Below, piece by piece: positions 32,906 through 42,522 of a stretch of DNA of 64,000 bases. The stretch's first letter is position 1. Each line of letters begins with the position of its first letter. Below the pieces are notes generated by a model. The model had not been told where the DNA came from. It ran no database searches and saw nothing but the letters and a program-made list of their open reading frames with translations. The stretch lies in the NCBI RefSeq assembly GCF_927798115.1, contig NZ_CAKMMG010000001.1:248001-312000 (forward strand), given 5' to 3'. The stretch is from Paenibacillus auburnensis (GTDB taxonomy: Bacteria > Bacillota > Bacilli > Paenibacillales > Paenibacillaceae). Both the position numbers and the translations under genes were made by a program.

Positions 32906-33086
32906 TCCCAGCAGTTTTGTTTATCCACTTCGTACTAGAGGGGGCAATGCCGGATGATACGGCTTGTCTCCTTTTGTTCTTTGTTCGTGTAGAGGATAGG
33001 CCTGGTAAAGTTTTGCTCTTCTTTTGCCGCAGCAGCGGGGTTTAGGATATAATGATAGAAAAAAATTGGATTGGAGTTGATGCAGC

Positions 33087-35114
33087 TTGGAGACTTTTCT
33101 TGCCGTGCTTCTACTGCTCGGGCTTATTGCGGCATCAAATATTGTGAACCGGTTTATTCCGTTTGTGCCGATTCCCCTGATCCAGATCGGGCTGGGTGTA
33201 ATTGCCGCAATGGTCCCGACAGGAATACATATGTCCTTCGAACCTGAACTGTTTTTTTTATTATTTATTGCGCCGCTATTGTTTAATGACGGCAAACGAA
33301 CACCACGCGATGAGCTATGGAATCTGCGCGCGCCCATTCTGCTGCTGGCACTGGGGCTGGTCTTCGTAACTGTATTTGTAGCCGGATATGCCATCCACTG
33401 GATGATTCCTGCGATTCCGCTGGCGGCATCGTTTGCGCTGGCGGCAATTCTCTCGCCGACCGATGCTGTTGCGGTGAGTTCGCTGGCAGGAAGGGTAAAT
33501 CTGCCTGGCAGTATTCACCGGATACTGGAAGGCGAATCGCTGATGAATGACGCTTCCGGTCTGGTTGCCTTTAAATTTGCCATTGCCGCTGCGGTTACCG
33601 GAGTCTTCTCCCTGCCCAAAGCGGCACTGAGCTTCGTCCTGATTGCAGCCGGCGGCCTTCTCCTCGGGGCACTACTGTCCTTCCTGCTGATCCGGTTAAG
33701 CGTATTTCTGCGCAGGTTCGGCATGGAGGACGTCACTATGCATGTGCTGCTGCAGATCCTTACGCCGTTCATTATCTATCTGATCAGTGAGGAGATCGGA
33801 GTATCGGGTATCCTGGCGGTCGTAGCCGGGGGTGTAGTCAATGCGATCGAAAAGGACCGTGCCGTTTCGCCGCAGTATAAGCTGCAGTTAGTGTCGGCCA
33901 GCACCTGGTCGGTGTTGCTGTTTATCCTCAACGGGATGGTATTCCTTATTCTCGGGGTGTCGGTCCCGGATGTCGTCGAGGTTATTTATCATGATCAAAG
34001 TCTTAATAACTTTATGGTAGCCGGCTATGTTCTGGTCATTACCATGCTGCTTATTGTGCTGCGTTTTCTCTGGATATACTTCTATTCATTCTTTGAAAGC
34101 CGCCGGCTGAAGGTGAAGTGGTCGCCGCTTAAATCACAGCTGATAACCTCCATTTCTGGTGTGCGGGGAGCCGTTACATTAGCCGGAGCCTTTTCTATTC
34201 CCCTGACGCTGGGAGACGGTTCACTATTTCCCCAGCGTGACCTGATTATCGCGATTGCGGCAGGCGTTATCCTGATGTCGCTGTTGATTGCCAGTGTCCT
34301 GTTACCGCTTTTGGCAGAAAAAGAGGAGTCTGCAGCTGTAGTTCTGAAGGAAGGCACGGGGAATCCGGAGCTGGCCGCAAGATCAGTAGTGATTGATGCG
34401 GGCATGACTATGCTGCGGAGCCTCGTCACCGAGACGGGCGGGGGCCAGGCACAGCCTGCCTTGCTGGAATTTACCGACAAAATCGACCGCCTCTGCGGTC
34501 TCAAAACCGAAAATGATCCTAAAGCGGAGCAGTTCCGCCGCTTAGGGATTGAAGCCCGGCTGAGCGGCCTGGAGGCGGAGCGGACGGAGCTGCGGCGGAT
34601 GACGGAGAACGGCATGCTGCCGGCACCCGTAGCGGTGAAGATGGAAGAACTGCTGGATCACAAGGAGGCTGTCCTGTGCCGGCGGTTCGATACGCAGGTG
34701 AAATTTTCATTGACCGAGATTCAGCGTCTTCTCTCCGGGATATTCACGGGGCGGCTCAACGGCAGTGAGGGCCGCCAGGCGCTACAGAATGCAGAAGAGG
34801 CCCGAAAGGCTAAAATTGCAATGTGCCAGGCAGCGGTCACGGCTGTCAGCAGCGGGATCAATGAGAACAACCGCGAAGCTGCACAGCTGGTCATTGACAA
34901 ATATGAGAAGATGGAGTCACGGCTTGAGCAAGGAGACGGATGTAGCAAGGAAGGCGTGATCGACGATCAGAATTTTGAGCTTAAGCTGAAGGCGATCCAG
35001 GAGCAGCGGGATACTGTACAGCAAATGTACCAGAATGGTGCGATCAACCTTAAAATCGCCGGCAAGCTGCGCCGGTTCGTCGATCAATTAGAGACATCAA
35101 TCTGGGAGGATTAA
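33087..35114 (+). CDS. Na+/H+ antiporter, CPA1/NhaP type, with cytosolic C-terminal domain
   Basis: Membrane transporter of 675 residues. About twelve spans occupy residues 1-405. The ion site is visible as ILSPTDAVAVSS and GESLMNDASGLV, the NhaP/NHE signature with the paired acidic residues; ISGVRGAVTLAGAF is the conserved Arg-containing helix. Residues 410-675 form a soluble, helical, charged domain (PALLEFTDKIDRLC, NNREAAQLVIDKYEKME) seen in bacterial YjcE-type antiporters. Start TTG 33087 with GGAG ten bases upstream is the only choice that keeps the first span. The acetyltransferase gene follows after two bases. Confidence 0.92.
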   Translation: METFLAVLLLLGLIAASNIVNRFIPFVPIPLIQIGLGVIAAMVPTGIHMSFEPELFFLLFIAPLLFNDGKRTPRDELWNLRAPILLLALGLVFVTVFVAGYAIHWMIPAIPLAASFALAAILSPTDAVAVSSLAGRVNLPGSIHRILEGESLMNDASGLVAFKFAIAAAVTGVFSLPKAALSFVLIAAGGLLLGALLSFLLIRLSVFLRRFGMEDVTMHVLLQILTPFIIYLISEEIGVSGILAVVAGGVVNAIEKDRAVSPQYKLQLVSASTWSVLLFILNGMVFLILGVSVPDVVEVIYHDQSLNNFMVAGYVLVITMLLIVLRFLWIYFYSFFESRRLKVKWSPLKSQLITSISGVRGAVTLAGAFSIPLTLGDGSLFPQRDLIIAIAAGVILMSLLIASVLLPLLAEKEESAAVVLKEGTGNPELAARSVVIDAGMTMLRSLVTETGGGQAQPALLEFTDKIDRLCGLKTENDPKAEQFRRLGIEARLSGLEAERTELRRMTENGMLPAPVAVKMEELLDHKEAVLCRRFDTQVKFSLTEIQRLLSGIFTGRLNGSEGRQALQNAEEARKAKIAMCQAAVTAVSSGINENNREAAQLVIDKYEKMESRLEQGDGCSKEGVIDDQNFELKLKAIQEQRDTVQQMYQNGAINLKIAGKLRRFVDQLETSIWED

Positions 35115-35116
35115 AT

Positions 35117-35644
35117 ATGAGGGAAATCATTGCTGGCGGGCTGTCTTTTGAGGAGATCAAGGAAGAACATCTGGCTGAGGTGCTGGATATTTATAATTAT
35201 TATGTGTTGAATACAACGGTTTCTTTTCATACCGAACCACAGACCTTACCGGAAATGCGCAATTCCGTGCTAAGCGGCGACCCGCGGTTCAAATCCTATG
35301 CCATCCTGCAGAACGGCGTTTTGGAAGGGTACGTTCTTATAACCAGACATAAAAATAAGCAGGCGTATGACACCTCCGGTGAAATTAGTGTCTACCTGAA
35401 GCCGGGCAGCAGCGGGCGGGGAATCGGCGGACAAGCGCTGCGGTTTATTGAAGAGCGGGCTGCCGATCTTAAGTTCCATGTACTGGTCGCTACGGTGTGT
35501 GCGGATAATGAGCCGAGCCGCCGCTTGTTTACCAGACACGGTTACGAGCAGAGCGCTCTGTTCAAGGAAATCGGCCACAAATTCGGACAGTGGCTGGATA
35601 TTGCCAGCTATCAGAAGATTATCGGCCAATCGTCCTCCAGCTAG
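35117..35644 (+). CDS. GNAT acetyltransferase, phosphinothricin acetyltransferase-like
   Basis: A 175-residue acetyltransferase: EVLDIYNYYVLNTTVSFHTE is the Pat/YncA-type start, SVYLKPGSSGRGIGGQAL the acetyl-CoA loop and VATVCADNEPSRRLFTRHGY the motif B region, ending with GHKFGQWLDIASYQ. Such enzymes acetylate phosphinothricin, methionine sulfoximine or related amines. GGAGG lies inside the end of the antiporter gene, so the two are translationally linked; the functional link is unclear. Confidence 0.9.
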   Translation: MREIIAGGLSFEEIKEEHLAEVLDIYNYYVLNTTVSFHTEPQTLPEMRNSVLSGDPRFKSYAILQNGVLEGYVLITRHKNKQAYDTSGEISVYLKPGSSGRGIGGQALRFIEERAADLKFHVLVATVCADNEPSRRLFTRHGYEQSALFKEIGHKFGQWLDIASYQKIIGQSSSS

Positions 35645-35674
35645 AAGCTGCCGTTAATAAGCAGCAAAGCATAA

Positions 35675-35724
35675 CAAAGTCCGCCCGCCGTAAGGATAAA
35701 TTCCTTGCCGGCGGGCGGACTTTG
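35675..35724. terminator. Bidirectional terminator, 16-bp stem
   Basis: CAAAGTCCGCCCGCCG (35675-35690) and CGGCGGGCGGACTTTG (35709-35724) are perfect inverted copies. It separates the convergent acetyltransferase and ThrE-type genes. Confidence 0.85.
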
Positions 35725-35779
35725 CTGTGTTATCGGCCTGATGTATCTTACCTATGTAAGCTGTATGGTTTCGAATGCC

Positions 35780-36202
35780 TTATGCTTTTTTCCGCCGGAA
35801 TATTTGCCCGAGCACTTCACTAAGCACAAGACCGGTGGCGATGGCTCCGGATAGCAGCAGAGCCTGCACGGCAAACTGGATCGCCTGATTATTATCATTT
35901 TCCACGAACTTGCGCATCGCATCATACGCCAGTCCCCCCGGGACAAGTGGAATAATCCCTCCGACGCTGAAGATAATGACCGGCATCTTGAAGGATCGGG
36001 CAAAGATTTGACTGATTACACCGACAACGACGGTGGCTAAGAAGGTGGCAATCACTGTATCCCACCGCTCATCAAGCTGCAAATACAGTATCCAGCCCAC
36101 CATTCCGGCGAAACCGCATTGCAGCAGCGCACGCCCTGGCGCATTGAACAGAATGCAGAATGCGGCAGCGGCGATAAAGCTGGTTATCAATTGCAAGATC
36201 AT
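35780..36202 (-). CDS. ThrE-type exporter, small subunit (DUF3815/ThrE_2)
   Basis: Integral membrane protein of 140 residues with about four spans, equal to the C-terminal half of threonine/serine exporters (ThrE). Family marks: GFAGMVGWILYLQL, IFSVGGIIPLVPGGLAYDAM. It begins 31 bases after the larger subunit gene and together they make a split ThrE, comparable to the YjjP/YjjB pair. The transported solute is not determined by sequence; amino acids or C4-dicarboxylates are options. Confidence 0.9.
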   Translation of the reverse strand: MILQLITSFIAAAAFCILFNAPGRALLQCGFAGMVGWILYLQLDERWDTVIATFLATVVVGVISQIFARSFKMPVIIFSVGGIIPLVPGGLAYDAMRKFVENDNNQAIQFAVQALLLSGAIATGLVLSEVLGQIFRRKKA

Positions 36203-36232
36203 GAAGGGTTGACCTCTTTCACACCATTTATT

Positions 36233-37057
36233 TTAGAATAGCGACAGCACAAGCCCGATTCCTGTTCCAATCGCAAAAGCGGTCAGGAAAGCATCGGCTC
36301 CCTTGGACAGGCCGGAGACCAGATGCCCGGCCATCAGATCACGGACGGCATTGGTAATGAGCAGACCCGGCACGAGCGGCATCACGGACCCGATAATAAT
36401 CTTGTCCATCTCCTGGCCGATACCAGCTTTAACGGACCAGAAAGCAAACAGGCCGATCAGGAATGAGGCGCTGAACTCTGCGAAGAATCTGATCTGCACA
36501 AGCCGGTGCAGATAGGTTGCAGCGGCGAAGCCTATTGCCGACGCGATGAGGGCCGGGAGGGCATCCCACAGGCTGCCCTTGAACATTACGGTGAAACATG
36601 CGCCGGTGAGGGCAGCTGCAGCGATCTGCAGCCAGGCCGGATAGGCATGCGCAGCATCGTCAACAGCCCCAAGCCGCTCGCGGGCTTCGGCTGCTGTAAG
36701 CTGGCGCTCGCTGAGACGGCGGGAGATATCGTTGACCTCCGACACCTTTTGCAGATCGGTTGTCCGCTCGGCGATCCGGAACAGCTTTACCGGCTCGGTT
36801 CTGCTCGTCGTAAACATAATAACCGTAGGGGTCACATAGCTGTGTGCTCCGGGAAAACCTAAGGCTGCTGCCATGCGGGACATGGTGTCCTCCACACGGT
36901 AGGTTTCCGCGCCGCTTTGCAGCATGATTTTACCTGCCAGCAGGCACAGGTCGATAATATCATGCGCGGAAGTATTGCTGTTATTGCTTAAGCTATCCAA
37001 CTTCGTTCGATCCTCCCCTGGAGTGTTATATATATCCGATTGTCGCCGCAATTTCAT
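36233..37057 (-). CDS. ThrE-type exporter, large subunit (DUF1212/ThrE)
   Basis: Membrane protein of 274 residues. The N-terminal cytosolic part carries the conserved LLAGKIMLQSGAETYRVE and PTVIMFTTSR segments; about five spans follow from residue 145, with IIIGSVMPLVPGLLITNAVRD as the family signature. First gene of the two-gene operon. The start could also be a few codons downstream, since no strong ribosome binding site is seen before ATG 37057. Confidence 0.9.
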   Translation of the reverse strand: MKLRRQSDIYNTPGEDRTKLDSLSNNSNTSAHDIIDLCLLAGKIMLQSGAETYRVEDTMSRMAAALGFPGAHSYVTPTVIMFTTSRTEPVKLFRIAERTTDLQKVSEVNDISRRLSERQLTAAEARERLGAVDDAAHAYPAWLQIAAAALTGACFTVMFKGSLWDALPALIASAIGFAAATYLHRLVQIRFFAEFSASFLIGLFAFWSVKAGIGQEMDKIIIGSVMPLVPGLLITNAVRDLMAGHLVSGLSKGADAFLTAFAIGTGIGLVLSLF

Positions 37058-37126
37058 AAAAGATCAACCTCAATTGCTGTTATTTACCGAAATAATAAAA
37101 ATTTATTGAAAGTTTTAACTAGATAT

Positions 37127-37153
37127 TAACTTTTTATTTCCAGTTTACGATAT
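37127..37153 (+). promoter_or_regulatory. Possible SigD-type promoter of the chemosensory operon
   Basis: TAAC (37127-37130), 14-15 bases, TTACGATAT (37145-37153) approximates the flagellar/chemotaxis sigma consensus TAAA-N15-GCCGATAT. A 15-bp palindrome CCTATTTAAAATAGG lies at 37190-37204 just before the ribosome binding site. Both are weak evidence. Confidence 0.35.
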
Positions 37154-37220
37154 AAAAAGGGAGAAAAGTAAAAAAGAGAATTACGCATTCCTATTTAAAA
37201 TAGGCCGAAAGGAGAATTTT

Positions 37221-39341
37221 ATGTCAGGCTCTTTTCCGGAAGAATCACTGCTTGAGCTATTTATATTCGAAACCCTGCAATCCCTGCAGCAGCTGGAAGA
37301 TTCGATCCTTGCCAGTGAGCAGCAGGATTCGCTTAAGCCAGAGGATATCAATCTCATTTTTCGCATTATGCATACCATCAAAGGCTCGGCAGGCGTGATG
37401 GGGTATACGAATATTTCCGCCTTGGCGCATGCCATGGAGGACTTATTCTTTTATCTGCGCGCCAAACCGAAAGCCCCTTATGACTGCTCCGAGCTATCGG
37501 ATCTGATTCTGCAGGGCATTGATTTCACCAAGCTGGAGACGATTAAGATCAGAAACGGAGATCCGGCAGATGGGGACGCCTCTGCGCTGGCAGAGGAGCT
37601 GGCAGCCTATTTGCAATTTCTGAAAAACCGGTCTGAAAGCGAGACTGCAGAGAGGAATACGGACGTCGCGAAGCTTCAGCAGCCTGATGCAATGAGCCAA
37701 ACCACCGATGCTGGTGCAGCAGGAACTTTATGTTATAGAGCTTTTCTGCGCTTTGAAGAGACTTGCCAGCTGGAGAATATCCGCGCTTTCACCGTGATTC
37801 ACCAGCTGGATGAGACACTGGATTGCAATTTTACCTACCATCCCGAGGATATTATAGAAAATCCGGACAGCGCGGATGTCATTCGCCGGGACGGATTTGT
37901 GATTGTGCTGGAAACCGCTGTTTGCCGGGAAGTGGTTGCTGATTTTTTGCGGAATGCCCCTTATGTAAGCGTAATGGAGCTTGAACAGCTTCAAGAGCGG
38001 CCTTCTGCTATTCAACATCATACACCACAAATGCGAAAGTCAGAGCTGCCACTTCATACTAAGGAGTTAGCTGCACGGATGCCGGATTCTACTCTTCAGA
38101 CCGCCGGCGGGAAGAAGCCTAAGGAGAGTGGACACATTCCCCCTGCACACCAGACAATGATTAGTGTCAATGTGGCGAAAATGGACAAGCTAATGGACCT
38201 GATCGGGGAACTGGTCATTGCTGAGGCAATGGTGACACAGAATCCGGATTTGGCCGCTGTGAACGGGACGCTGGACAACTTCAGCAAAGCGGCCAGGCAG
38301 CTGCGTAAGATTTCGGCTGAAATGCAGGATGTGGTCATGTCGCTGCGTATGGTTCCCATTGCTGCCACGTTTCATAAGATGGGCCGGATTGTAAGGGATA
38401 TGACCCGGAAGCTGAATAAAGAGGCCACTCTTGTGATTGTTGGCGAAGAGACAGAAGTAGATAAAAATATTATTGAGCATTTGTCCGACCCGCTGATGCA
38501 TCTGGTGCGCAACGCTCTGGATCATGGCATTGAATCACCTGAGGAGCGTCTCACTGCGGGCAAGCCGCGGAGCGGAACCGTGACGCTTGAAGCCAAACAT
38601 TCCGGGGGGGATGTGATGGTTATGATTAGGGATGACGGCAAGGGGCTACACCGGGACAAAATTGTCCGCCGTGCTCTCGAGAACGGGCTGCTGACCCGGG
38701 ATGAACGGGAGCTTAGTGATAAGGAGATCTTCAAACTGATCTTTCACCCAGGCTTTTCCACCAAGGACAGCGTCAGTGAATTCAGCGGGAGAGGTGTCGG
38801 GATGGACGTCGTTGTCAAGGATCTGGAGCAGGTCGGAGGCACGGCAACTGTAGACAGTGTGCCCGGTGCCGGGTCGACAGTGACCTTAAGAATTCCGCTA
38901 ACACTTGCAATTGTTGATGCTATGAACGTTGGGGTAGGTCATTCACGGTTTTCTTTGCCGACAGCATCGATCGTCCGCTCTTTCCGGCCGAACGCCAAAG
39001 ACCTGCTCCTGGATCCGCATGGGAATGAGTGGATTATGGTGCGGGGCGGATGCTATCCGGTACTCCGCCTGCACCATCTCTCGGGAACAGTCCGGAGCAC
39101 AGCTTCGATAGAGGAAGGCATCCTGATCATGGTAGAAGATGAGGGACGCAGCCTGTGCCTGTTCGCAGACGAATTGCTTGGTCAACAGCAAGTAGTGGTG
39201 AAGGCGCTTCCAGATTATATTCTGAACAGTGCGGGGAGCAAGCATTTTGTCGGCTGTACACTGCTTGGTGACGGCAGCATCAGCCTGATTCTTGATGTCA
39301 TCCGGTTAACCTCCGCGATGAATGCCGTTGCTATCTCTTAA
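37221..39341 (+). CDS. cheA: CheA-type chemosensory histidine kinase
   Basis: Soluble kinase of 706 residues. P1 phosphotransfer domain with FRIMHTIKGSAGVMG (His near 51); a middle region (about 165-260) in place of P2 with a TLDCNFTYHPEDI-type fold; dimerisation P3 (about 315-375, NVAKMDKLMDLIGELVIAEA); ATPase P4 with HLVRNALDHGIESPEER, IRDDGKGL and SGRGVGMDVV; CheW-like P5 (about 570-700). It phosphorylates CheB and CheY-type proteins. First gene of a cheA-cheW-mcp-cheR-cheB operon that contains no cheY, so the output may be a distant CheY or only CheB. AAAGGAG precedes ATG. Confidence 0.93.
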   Translation: MSGSFPEESLLELFIFETLQSLQQLEDSILASEQQDSLKPEDINLIFRIMHTIKGSAGVMGYTNISALAHAMEDLFFYLRAKPKAPYDCSELSDLILQGIDFTKLETIKIRNGDPADGDASALAEELAAYLQFLKNRSESETAERNTDVAKLQQPDAMSQTTDAGAAGTLCYRAFLRFEETCQLENIRAFTVIHQLDETLDCNFTYHPEDIIENPDSADVIRRDGFVIVLETAVCREVVADFLRNAPYVSVMELEQLQERPSAIQHHTPQMRKSELPLHTKELAARMPDSTLQTAGGKKPKESGHIPPAHQTMISVNVAKMDKLMDLIGELVIAEAMVTQNPDLAAVNGTLDNFSKAARQLRKISAEMQDVVMSLRMVPIAATFHKMGRIVRDMTRKLNKEATLVIVGEETEVDKNIIEHLSDPLMHLVRNALDHGIESPEERLTAGKPRSGTVTLEAKHSGGDVMVMIRDDGKGLHRDKIVRRALENGLLTRDERELSDKEIFKLIFHPGFSTKDSVSEFSGRGVGMDVVVKDLEQVGGTATVDSVPGAGSTVTLRIPLTLAIVDAMNVGVGHSRFSLPTASIVRSFRPNAKDLLLDPHGNEWIMVRGGCYPVLRLHHLSGTVRSTASIEEGILIMVEDEGRSLCLFADELLGQQQVVVKALPDYILNSAGSKHFVGCTLLGDGSISLILDVIRLTSAMNAVAIS

Positions 39342-39425
39342 GGAGGGCGGAGCAATATTCTGCATAGATTGCATTAGCTATAGCGCTTAGGGTATTAATT
39401 TCTAGATTAGTCAGGAGGTGTTCCA

Positions 39426-39926
39426 GTGGCTGGAAACCATGCATACGAAGAATCGCCGGAGGAGGACACACAGCGGGATAAATATCTGATTTTTTCGCTG
39501 GGCAGCCAGTTTTATGGAATCGAAATTGAATATGTGACGGAAATTATCGGGCTCCAACCGATTGCCGGAATCCCGGATCTACCGGAATATATCAAGGGTA
39601 TTATTAATCTGCGGGGTAAAATCATTCCCGTGATGGATGTAAGATTGCGTTTCAGAATGGAACCGCAGCCGTATAATGACCGCACCTGTGTAATTGTAAT
39701 CGATATTTTGGACGAGGTGCTCGGGTTAATTGTGGAGAGCGTATCGGAGGTATTGCCCATCCCGCCGGAGGAGATAGTGCCTGCGCCGGATTCACCGGGC
39801 AGCGGAAGGTTTGTTACACGTATCGGTAAAACCGCTCATGGAGTGAAGCTGCTTCTTGACTGTGCTAAGCTGCTCCGGGATGCCGAGCCGGAACTGCCTG
39901 GTAATGCGATTCAGCCGAACGAATAA
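39426..39926 (+). CDS. cheW: CheW adaptor protein
   Basis: Adaptor of 166 residues that links receptors to CheA. FSLGSQFYGIEIEYVTEIIG, INLRGKIIPVMDVRLRF and LGLIVESVSEVLPIP are the standard CheW blocks. GTG 39426 follows AGGAGGTG. The N-terminal extension (about 20 acidic residues) is longer than usual. Second gene of the operon. Confidence 0.93.
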   Translation: MAGNHAYEESPEEDTQRDKYLIFSLGSQFYGIEIEYVTEIIGLQPIAGIPDLPEYIKGIINLRGKIIPVMDVRLRFRMEPQPYNDRTCVIVIDILDEVLGLIVESVSEVLPIPPEEIVPAPDSPGSGRFVTRIGKTAHGVKLLLDCAKLLRDAEPELPGNAIQPNE

Positions 39927-39936
39927 GGAGAAGATG

Positions 39937-41676
39937 ATGATGAAATGGTTTAACAATATGAGAATAAGCACTAAACTGATCACTTCGTTTATTATTGTCG
40001 CAATGATGGCCGGTATTGTAGGCCTCGTGGGAATTGTTAACTTGCACAGGATTGACCGAAACTATTCGGATTTGTATGTTAACTATGGAATCGGAGTGGG
40101 TGACATAGGCAAGTCCGGTATTGAGTTTCATAAAATCCGGTCCCTTACCCGTGATGCGCTAATTAACTACAAATCCCAGGATTTAAATGAGATTCTGGAC
40201 AAAATTGAAACCTTGGATAAGCAGCTTGCGGCCAACCTGGACGCCTTCGAGAAAAGCATCCAATCCCAGGAAACTCGGGTTATTTTCAATAATCTGAAAG
40301 CATCTATTAATGAGTATAATCAGGTGCGTGACCAGGCGATTACAATGGCAGGCGGCGGACGGAGTGAAGAGGCGCTTGGTTATTTCTATAAGGAAGCTCT
40401 CGATAGCGTTACGAAGACGAATGAGTATATTGACAGCCTGTTCGAAAGTAAAGAGACTAAGGGATTTAAAAAGTCAGAAGAGTACTCGGATGCTGCCGCC
40501 CGGACCATTCTGATTTTGGGAATTGTTGTAACGGTAGCCGTAATTCTGGCGGTACTGCTTGGTCTGGTTGTATCCCGTATCATTAGCAAGCCGGTGGTTG
40601 AACTGGTTCGTGCGGCGGACCGGATCGCTGACGGTGACTTAAATGTAGATATCCGGAGCGAAGCGAAGGATGAAATCGGCCAGCTGTCGGCTTCATTCCG
40701 GCGCATGTCGGGCACGTTAAGTGAGGTAATGTGCAATATCCGCTCAGCATCTGAGCAGGTGGCTTCAGGCTCCAAGCAAATGTCGGAGTCGAGCATGGCG
40801 CTCTCTCAGGGTGCAACTGAGCAGGCGAGCTCCATTGAAGAGCTGACAGCATCGATTGAAGAGATTGCTGCACAGACCTCCCGGAATGCCCACAGTGCAG
40901 AACAGGTCAATGGCCTGGCTCAAGGTGCCATGAGCAATGCCGTGCAGGGCAATGCACAAATGAAGGATATGCTGGTGGCTATGGAGCAGATTAATGAGTC
41001 TTCGGACAGCATTTCCAAGATTATCAAGGTAATCGACGAGATCGCCTTCCAGACGAATATACTTGCCCTGAATGCTGCGGTTGAAGCGGCCAGAGCGGGC
41101 CAGCACGGCAAAGGGTTTGCAGTTGTAGCGGAGGAGGTGCGTAATCTTGCAGCGCGTTCTGCAGGTGCGGCTAAAGAAACTACGGCAATGATTGAGAACT
41201 CGATCAAAAAAGTGGAGGGCGGCACGAAAATCGCCTCGGCGACGGCATCCGCACTGGAGCAGATTGTCGGTGATGTCTCCCGGGTTGCCGAGATTATCGC
41301 AGAAATCACTTCGGCTTCCACCGAGCAGGCTGCAGGCATCAGTCAGATTAATCAGGGAGTCATTCAGCTCTCGCAGGTGGTTCAGACCAACTCGGCCACT
41401 TCGGAGGAAACCGCTGCGGCCAGTGAAGAATTGGCCAGCCAGGCAGAACTGATGCGTGAGCAGGTGACAAGATTTAAGCTGAAGGAGCAGGGCCAGCATG
41501 CTTTTGCCGGTATGGAGGACTTGAATCCAGAGGTTCTGCGGATGCTGGAGCAGATGTCGCGCAATAAACAGGGCATCGGAAATGCTCCGGCACAGTCATG
41601 GTCGAAGGACAGTTCCCCCGCTGTTCCTGTAACGATTGCGCTCAGCGATAAAGAATTCGGCAAATATAGCCTATGA
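39937..41676 (+). CDS. Methyl-accepting chemotaxis protein with 4HB sensor domain
   Basis: Transmembrane receptor of 579 residues. First span about 12-34 (ITSFIIVAMMAGIVGLVGIV), extracellular four-helix-bundle domain (35-190), second span near 195-217, HAMP domain with VELVRAADRIADGDLNVD, then the cytoplasmic signalling helix pair. The hairpin tip is EIAFQTNILALNAAVEAARA followed by GKGFAVVAEEVRNLA. Three ATGs (39934, 39937, 39940) follow AAGGAG; 39937 has good spacing. Its last codon overlaps the cheR start (ATGA). The ligand cannot be read from the sequence. Confidence 0.93.
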   Translation: MMKWFNNMRISTKLITSFIIVAMMAGIVGLVGIVNLHRIDRNYSDLYVNYGIGVGDIGKSGIEFHKIRSLTRDALINYKSQDLNEILDKIETLDKQLAANLDAFEKSIQSQETRVIFNNLKASINEYNQVRDQAITMAGGGRSEEALGYFYKEALDSVTKTNEYIDSLFESKETKGFKKSEEYSDAAARTILILGIVVTVAVILAVLLGLVVSRIISKPVVELVRAADRIADGDLNVDIRSEAKDEIGQLSASFRRMSGTLSEVMCNIRSASEQVASGSKQMSESSMALSQGATEQASSIEELTASIEEIAAQTSRNAHSAEQVNGLAQGAMSNAVQGNAQMKDMLVAMEQINESSDSISKIIKVIDEIAFQTNILALNAAVEAARAGQHGKGFAVVAEEVRNLAARSAGAAKETTAMIENSIKKVEGGTKIASATASALEQIVGDVSRVAEIIAEITSASTEQAAGISQINQGVIQLSQVVQTNSATSEETAAASEELASQAELMREQVTRFKLKEQGQHAFAGMEDLNPEVLRMLEQMSRNKQGIGNAPAQSWSKDSSPAVPVTIALSDKEFGKYSL

Positions 41677-42491
41677 TCGCGATGACGGATATGGAGTTTG
41701 CCCAGCTTGCGGAGCTGATCAAAGCACGTACGGGTATTCACCTCAAGACGGAGAAGCGGGCGATGATGGCAGGCAGGCTCCAGAAAATTGTTCAGGACAA
41801 GGGGATGACCAGCTTCAGTGAATATTACCGCTTCCTCCAGAGCCAGGGCCGCAGTGACACAGCAGAGCTGGCTCTGCTTGTGGATAAAATCAGCACGAAT
41901 CATACCTTTTTTATGCGGGAGCGCGGACACTTTGCCTATTTCCAGCAAAATGTGCTTCCTGAGCTTATGAACCGTCAGAGCGACCGGGATCTGCGGGTGT
42001 GGAGCGCTGGCTGCTCCAGCGGGGAAGAGCCATATGTGCTGTCGATGCTTATCGATGAAGCCTTCACCGGCGGCAGGAAAGGTTGGGATACACAGCTGCT
42101 CGCCACGGATATCAGCCATACGGCGCTGGAAATGGCGCGCAGGGGCAAATATGGGGCGGATGCTTTACAAGAGCTGCCCGAACGCTGGATCAAGAAATAC
42201 TTTGAGCCTTCGGCGGGAGGGGAATATTCGGTGAAGCCGAATATCCGCAGCCAGGTGCTTTTCCGCAAATTTAATCTGATGGAGGAACAGTTTCCGTTTA
42301 CCCGGCGTTTTCATGCCATTTTTTGCCGGAATGTTATGATCTATTTCGATCAGGCCACCCGCTACAAGCTGGTTCGTAAATTCTATGAATGGACGGAACC
42401 GGGAGGTTATCTCTTTATTGGACATTCGGAATCGCTGGAACGCGAGCGTACGGCTTACCGTTACATCATGCCGGCTGTCTACCATAAATAA
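41673..42491 (+). CDS. cheR: CheR chemoreceptor methyltransferase
   Basis: SAM-dependent glutamate methyltransferase of 272 residues that methylates the receptor encoded just upstream. N-terminal helical domain (about 1-75), SAM-binding site LRVWSAGCSSGEEPY, DISHTALEMARRGKYG, and FHAIFCRNVMIYFDQATR with the catalytic-site region. Overlaps the receptor gene by four bases and is translationally coupled. ATG 41682 is a less likely start. Confidence 0.93.
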   Translation: MIAMTDMEFAQLAELIKARTGIHLKTEKRAMMAGRLQKIVQDKGMTSFSEYYRFLQSQGRSDTAELALLVDKISTNHTFFMRERGHFAYFQQNVLPELMNRQSDRDLRVWSAGCSSGEEPYVLSMLIDEAFTGGRKGWDTQLLATDISHTALEMARRGKYGADALQELPERWIKKYFEPSAGGEYSVKPNIRSQVLFRKFNLMEEQFPFTRRFHAIFCRNVMIYFDQATRYKLVRKFYEWTEPGGYLFIGHSESLERERTAYRYIMPAVYHK

Positions 42492-42522
42492 CAGCTGTGC
42501 TGAAGGAAAGGAGGATGCAGTT